From: Coptis chinensis
Lineage: Eukaryota; Streptophyta; Magnoliopsida; Ranunculales; Ranunculaceae
DNA length: 64,000 nt
Direction: 5' to 3'
NCBI GenBank assembly: GCA_015680905.1
Contig: CM027377.1
Span: forward strand, 30,466,501 to 30,530,500
The translations under genes were made by a program, and so were the position numbers. Positions 58,859 through 64,000 of this stretch are shown here, piece after piece. The notes under the pieces were generated by a model. That model worked only from the letters and a program-made list of their open reading frames with translations, did not search any database and had not been told where the DNA came from. The number at the start of each line of letters is the position of its first letter. Position 1 is the first letter of the stretch.

Positions 58859-60109
58859 TGAAAAAACACGAAACACGTAATTATTTGTGTGTCGTTGTTT
58901 GTGTTACGTATCTTTTGCAAATCTTACTTAGCCTATTAAATATTGATTAGTATAGTGGCTAGCAAGGTATCAATCCTACTCTAAATAACTAAGTGATGAT
59001 AATAGAAATTTCTAATCTAAGTTACTCTAATGGATGCAAGTAAAAGATGTGGCTAAGTAATGATGAATATATAGTTGATTTGATTTGAGATGTAAACTAT
59101 GTATAAACTAAACTAAATTAAATATATGAATATGAATAAAGAGAGAGAATATCTTGGGAGAGATGAATCCACCAAAATCATAGAATTAGTCTAATAGATT
59201 TACCTATCATGCTTAATATAAATCACCAATAGAAACTCACCATACATACAAACATTATGCTCATAACTATGATGATAATATGTGGCTTTCAACGTGCTTT
59301 CTATCTTTCCATCAAATACTTCTTCAATATCCAATGATATCTTCTATCTAACCAAATTGTGTTTTAAGTGGTATTCAATATACAACTCTAGGTGTCATGG
59401 AAAATCCACATGTGGCATTAACCATACAACTATTTGAGGTGCCATAAAGAATCCAATCATTATACTATAACACTAAATACTAGAAGAAAAGAATCTAGGG
59501 TTTGTGGTATTTGGCTCTACACAATCATAAATTACCCTAATACCTCCTAACCTCCACAAGAGCATTAGATCAATGGATGAATAAGAAGAAACTCAATGAG
59601 AGATTTAAACTAAAACATGATAGAAGAATAACTAAACTAAAACATACGAAAAATGTTTTATCTCCCCTCCCAATAGAAGGGATATTAGCTCTTCATACTA
59701 TGCTATGAACACAATATGAAAAGGAATAATCTTTATAGCTATTAATGGTGAAAAGGTCTGAACTTTCTTCTCTTTTAATTCTAGATCTAAGATGCAAACA
59801 CTAAATTTCCTAGATGATGTAAACTGAGGTTTTTGTGCCTTATATATTGGCTTACATGCTCGTCTGGGTAGAGATTATAATCCTATGTTTATTTGGTGTC
59901 AAACTCTCTGTAATCTTTCTAGAAGCAATCCTGGAAAAGTTAGATTCGTTTGCACAAAAGTAAAACGTGGCCCACTTTGCCCTGTAGGCTATTTCGCAAG
60001 CTGCAGCTTCTTGCAGCTTTCAGTTTCCTAATTCTTGTGAAACTCTGACTTCTTTTCCATGTTGATCTTCTCTTCCTATGAAGTCAAAATTAAGGCTTTG
60101 AGATCAGAT
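58859..60109 (-). repeat. 5' LTR of element C, cut by the CACTA element
   Basis: Matches 46536-47795 closely, up to GAGATCAGAT. The missing ~270 bp should follow the CACTA element beyond the window, after a 3-bp duplication, probably GAT. Confidence 0.88.
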
Positions 60110-60450
60110 CACTACAAGAAACAGGGTCTTTAGCGACAAAAGTTTTAGCGACGACAGTATATCGTAGCCAATGGTCACTTTTGGCGACGTTTTTAATCGT
60201 TGCCCATACTATTCTAACTTGCTTTTGAAAAATATTTTTGCCGACGTTTTTAGCGTAGCCAAAAGTGACAATCATTATTTGTAGAACGAAAATAGAATTT
60301 TGGCGACGAAGTCAATGACGTAAATTGATTTTTCTCTTTAGCTACGCTTTTTAGCGTTGGTGATTGTATTTCATTACCGACGTTTTTTCGAACCGTTGCT
60401 ACTAATGGGATTTCAACCACATAAAAATATACGTCGCTAATCCACTTTAT
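60110..60450 (+). repeat. Subterminal repeats of the CACTA element
   Basis: At least seven GCGACG-type words in both orientations (TTTTAGCGACG, TTTGGCGACG, TTGCCGACG, TTTTAGCGTAGCC, TTACCGACG). These are the usual transposase-binding arrays next to CACTA ends. Confidence 0.75.
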
Positions 60451-62296
60451 AATTTAGTTTATATCTAATTAGTTTAGTGACAAAATTTTCTTATATATGG
60501 CGCTATATTTTTCGGTCGAGCCTGCTATATTTTTAGCTGTTTCCGCCCCCATTGTTTTAAGAAAACACAAAGAAAAAATTAAATAGGAAACCCTAAGTCT
60601 CCAAAATAGAAAAGAACCAAGTTGAAAACTCGTCTTTCCCCTTCTCCCACACTTCATCTTTCTCAATACTGAATCGCGACAACCATACGAATCAATACAC
60701 CAACCTTTGGCTTGAGGTGGCTAAAGGTGAGGCTATTTCAATCCCAACTACCAGAACCCGCCTTATCTTAATATTGGTTATCGGATAAAACATTGTTTCG
60801 CAGGTTCTTACACAAAGATAGGAGTTCTCAGATTAGCCTTGTGCTAACAAAAGGTGAAGAGCATTAACTTCCCTGTACATTGACATCGTAAATCAAACTT
60901 CATTATCAATTGGTACACTTTACACTCTCGTTCATCTTCTAGAAACCTTAAATTAACCTATGAACTGTTTTATGAAGAGAGGCTTGACTAGTTTTGTATT
61001 GTTGTGTTAGTTTTATATCCTTTCCTTACTGTTGGATAAAATTCTTCATAGAAATTTATATTCACTAGTTTTTAATAGCATGGTTTGTAACAAAAGGTCA
61101 AAGTAACAACAGGAGCTCTCTATCTATCTCTCCCTCTCTCTGAAATTAAACAAAGGTGAAGCCACTACAAGAAACAACACCCACTTTCTTCACCTATTTT
61201 ATTTCCTTTTTATTATCACTATAAAATAGAATTTAATATTATATGATAGCCACTTCATACTGTACAAGAGTGAAAATACGTGATTTGGTTAGGGATAGAA
61301 GAACATAATAGGTTTGGATAAAGTAGATTTCATTAGCTTGGCTGATACATAGTCTGATGGTTGCATCTCTTGATTTAATTGATTTTTATGTTTTCATACC
61401 CCTCATAATTTTATGTTTTCAATTTTGGAACGAACATTCTAGTTACTGGTCAAAGCCTACATTTTATAGAGCTGATTTTTTTTTCTCTTAAATTTTTGCA
61501 AGTCTTATTTTTGCTTTCACATTTTATTGCTTTCTTGATTGTTCTTAAATATTTTTACAAAGTTTTGTTTAGTTTGTCTTGCTCAATGATTACTACTGAA
61601 AGGAGTATGTTCTATGTTTGTGACATAATTTATATGTTGAAAGATAAATTATTTCTTGCAGTTTGATTTTTTTGCATGTATGATTATATACTAGGATTCA
61701 TTTTTTAATTACTGGGTATGATAAGTTAATTCGTTAGATATATATGCTTAATGGATTTGTGAGTCTCTTTAGTTAATCTGAATTGTCAAGATGCTACATA
61801 ACTTAACAAGATTATATTGACCCATTTTCTTTTGTAGGCACCTATGAGTTAGTTTCGTAATAGTCTGATTAGTGACAAGTTATTGCAAGTTTATCTGAGG
61901 TCTGGTAGCATCCTAGTATTTGTTATTCTTAAATGAGTTTAGTAATGGAGTTTGAATCCAGTGCCTTGAGGTACATGTCGTAGCATCCTCGTTTTTGCTT
62001 CCTATATATTTGGCATGTAGTGAGAGGGAAATAGCTTGTTTTTAGTCCCACACCATGCTTTTAGAACCTTGTAACATACTAGAAAATCAATAGGTGAGAA
62101 ATACCAACAAACATGACCTTACGTTTAATTTAGAATGTGATATGTTAAATAGGGTCACACATTTAAATTCTCCAGTCATAAGGAGACAAATATGGTTAAT
62201 GTGGAAAATGTTGTGAAATGCATGGTGTTTGTTGTTTATTTATTATTTTTTAGTTAAATGATCATTTTGTCTAATGAATTTTTAATAGGAACAAAT
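60451..62296 (+). other. CACTA 5' untranslated and intron region
   Basis: No clear coding sequence. A second CACTACAAGAAACA lies at 61163. TTTTTAATAG ending at 62288 resembles a 3' splice site just before the transposase ATG, so an intron in the leader is likely. Confidence 0.5.
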
Positions 62297-64000
62297 ATGG
62301 ATAAAAGTTGGTTGAATATGCCACATAGGCCTATTCAATATGCCCAAGGTATTAGGGATTTTATTGCTCTTGCTAGCAATCATTTAGACGGTGTAGGTAG
62401 GGCCCGTTGTCCATGCAAAAAGTGCAATAATCGGATGTACCGACACTTCCAAGAAGTAAAATATCATTTGTATGATAATGGTTTTGACAAAGATTATACT
62501 TCTTGGATATACCACGGAGAACCTTTAGAAGTGGCAAGTGATGACGACGATGATGATACTGATTTAGGTGGTGAAGGTGTACGCTATGATGGTTTGGATG
62601 ACATGCTTGAAGATGTGAGACAATCAACACATAAAGACAATTAGGCGTCGGACATCCAACATGGGGAAGCTAGCAGTAGTTATATACCCGATGCAACTGA
62701 TGGGGGTGCATTTGCTGGCCATCATAATACGAGTGATGGAAATACAATGTCATTTGATAGACTCTTAAACGAAGCGCGCCAACCTCTCTATCCGGGGTGT
62801 GAGAAATATAGCACGTTGGATTTTCTCATGAAGATGTTCCATTTGAAGATAATTAATCGTTGGAGCAACAAATCTTTTGACATGGTCATTGTGGTTGTCA
62901 AGTCAGCACTACCTGCAGGTGAGAGGCTCCCAAAATCTCACTATGAAGCTAAGCAATTACTGCGGGATCTGGGCCTAGGTTATATCTCAATACATGCATG
63001 CCAATATGATTGTGTGCTCTTCTGGGGAACAGAGAACAAGGATCTTGAAAATTGCCCTGTTTGCAATGCATCGAGGTATAAAATTAATGAAGGTAAGACT
63101 AAAAAAGTACCCGTGAAAGTATTACGGTATTTTCCACTTAAGCCAAGACTTCAGCGGTTATTTATGTCGAGGATGACCGCTGAGGACATGAGATGGCACA
63201 AGGAGAAGCGAGTTGGGGAGGAGAATATACTTCGGCATCCTGCTGATTCTGAAGCTTGGAAAGAGTTTGACAAGGAACATGAGTGGTTTTCTAGTGATCC
63301 CCGCAATGTCCATCTTGGCCTAGCAAGTGACGGGTTCAACCATTTTTCTAACATGAGTAGTATCTATAGCATGTGGCCAGTACTGCTTATGCCGTATAAT
63401 ATGCCCCCTTGGAAATGTATGAAGGAGCTGTTCATTTCATGTCTCTCCTTATCCCTGGGCCTAAAGCTCCTAGAAATGACATTGATGTGTATTTACAGCC
63501 ATTAATAGACGAACTGAAAGAGCTGTGGGTATATGGTGTGGATACATACGATGTCGTAACGAAACAAACATTTCGGTTGCACGCTGCATTACTATGGACT
63601 ATAAATGACTTTCCTGCATTTGCTAATTTATCCGGTTGGTCTACAAAAGGCAAACTAGCATGTCCAACTTGCAACAAGGATACATGTTCTATGTACTTGA
63701 AAAATGGCAGGAAGTTATGTTATATGAACCATTGTAGGTTTTTGCAGCCACGACATCCTTTGACAAAGCGTGCTAGGCAGTTATTCAGTGGAAACAATTG
63801 GAGCAGGTTGCCTCCTAACAAGTTGACTGGGGAAGATGTGTTAAAGCAGTTAGAACATGTTGAGGAACAAGGGTATGGAAAGCATCCAGAATACAAGAAG
63901 AGGAAGCGTACTGAGACTGAGTTGAATTGGACAAAACATAGCATATTTTTTCGATTACCCTATTGGCGTACCCTTAAATTACCGCACAACATTGATGTTA
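62297..64000 (+). pseudogene. TNP2-type CACTA transposase (partial, one stop, one frameshift)
   Basis: Binds and mobilises the CACTA element in the nucleus. It starts at ATG 62297 (MDKSWLNMPHRPIQYAQGIR), the usual start of plant TNP2. The transposase-associated zinc domain (CPCKKCNNRMYRHFQEVKYHL) spans residues ~35-80, followed by an Asp-rich linker. A TAG at 62642-62644 interrupts the frame, which then continues through LYPGCEKYSTLDFLMKMFHL, CPVCNASRYK, RMTAEDMRWH and DGFNHFSNMSSIYSMWPVLL. Near 63430 one base is lost. The next frame goes on with MSLLIPGPKAPRNDIDVYLQ, INDFPAFANLSGWSTKGKLA, CPTCNK and RHPLTKRARQLF, and stays open to the window end. The remaining domains are not visible. Confidence 0.9.

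Larger units (their letters stand above)
46536..60109 (-). mobile_element. Element C: gag-only Athila-type LTR retrotransposon
   Basis: Minus-strand element inside B's 5' LTR, with 3' LTR 46536-48067 and 5' LTR from 58859, cut by the CACTA element at 60110. The left flank GTGGC should be its target duplication, with the right copy beyond the window. Without the Mutator-like element and solo LTR G, its interior is about 4 kb with gag alone and no protease, RT or integrase. It therefore depends on helper elements for movement. LTRs TGATAAGTGCTC to GCTTTTTTCA in element sense. LTR family distinct from A, B, D and E. Confidence 0.85.
60110..64000 (+). mobile_element. CACTA (En/Spm) DNA transposon, 5' part
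   Basis: Begins CACTACAAGAAACAGGGTC, the classic CACTA terminal inverted repeat, inside C's LTR. Subterminal repeats follow, then a TNP2-type transposase reading rightward off the window. The left flank GAT (60107-60109) is the expected 3-bp duplication. The other end is not visible. The transposase has only one stop and one frameshift, so this is a recent or recently active element. Confidence 0.92.

Noticed and set aside
1..64000. Host genes, tRNA, rRNA or CRISPR arrays
   Set aside because: No tRNA cloverleaf, rRNA segment, regular spacer array or host protein was recognised. All sizeable ORFs fit transposable elements or are shadows.

Overview
The window reads as intergenic heterochromatin of a large flowering-plant genome. 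It is AT-rich, has no recognisable host gene, and is built almost entirely from transposable elements nested inside one another. The species cannot be named from the sequence. Plant origin rests on three things: Athila-lineage Ty3/gypsy elements with primer sites matching tRNA-Asp, Tekay-like LTRs starting TGTNACACCCC, and a CACTA (En/Spm) element with a plant-type TNP2 transposase.

Layout. The backbone is one very large Athila-type element, here called B, on the minus strand. It inserted into the 5' leader of an older relative, B0, whose gag and leader remain at 5561-6444. B runs from its 3' LTR (6445-8122) through three tandem ORFs in the env position (19.2-21.8 kb and 31.4-32.4 kb), integrase, RNase H, RT and gag-protease (33.9-39.5 kb), to a tRNA-Asp primer site at 41150 and a 5' LTR from 41168. 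Without its guests, B's interior is about 15 kb. The guests in B are: D (8982-18390, TSD GCAGG), E (22164-30559, TSD GTGTA), a solo LTR F in the 5' LTR (41298-46089, TSD ACAGC), and C, also in the 5' LTR (from 46536). C in turn holds a Mutator-like element (48948-52961, 9-bp TSD), a second solo LTR G (54910-57658, TSD ATGGC) and a CACTA element that starts at 60110 and leaves the window. Element A (1-5560, plus strand) sits in B0's gag.

How they work together. A, D and E carry gag and protease but no RT or integrase, and C carries gag only. They must have moved with enzymes from full-length relatives such as B. Their 3' ends share cis signals with B: a three-hairpin element about 105-115 nt from the polypurine tract, and an internal second copy of the polypurine-tract module about 1.5 kb further in. 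In C one hairpin keeps its pairing through three compensatory base-pair changes, so an RNA structure is likely.

The most unusual signal is in the two Tekay-like solo LTRs, F and G. Both carry, in the same order, a TATA box, a GTGAGTAG splice donor, a TGGGCC cluster, a GTTGACC array, a set of short hairpins, and a micro-exon-like block. In that block a perfect 9-10 bp stem holds a 3' splice site in its loop, has another 3' splice site at its base, and is followed by a GTAAG donor. The stem covaries between F and G. This looks like a structured splicing switch inside an LTR.

No tRNA, rRNA, CRISPR or host coding gene was found.
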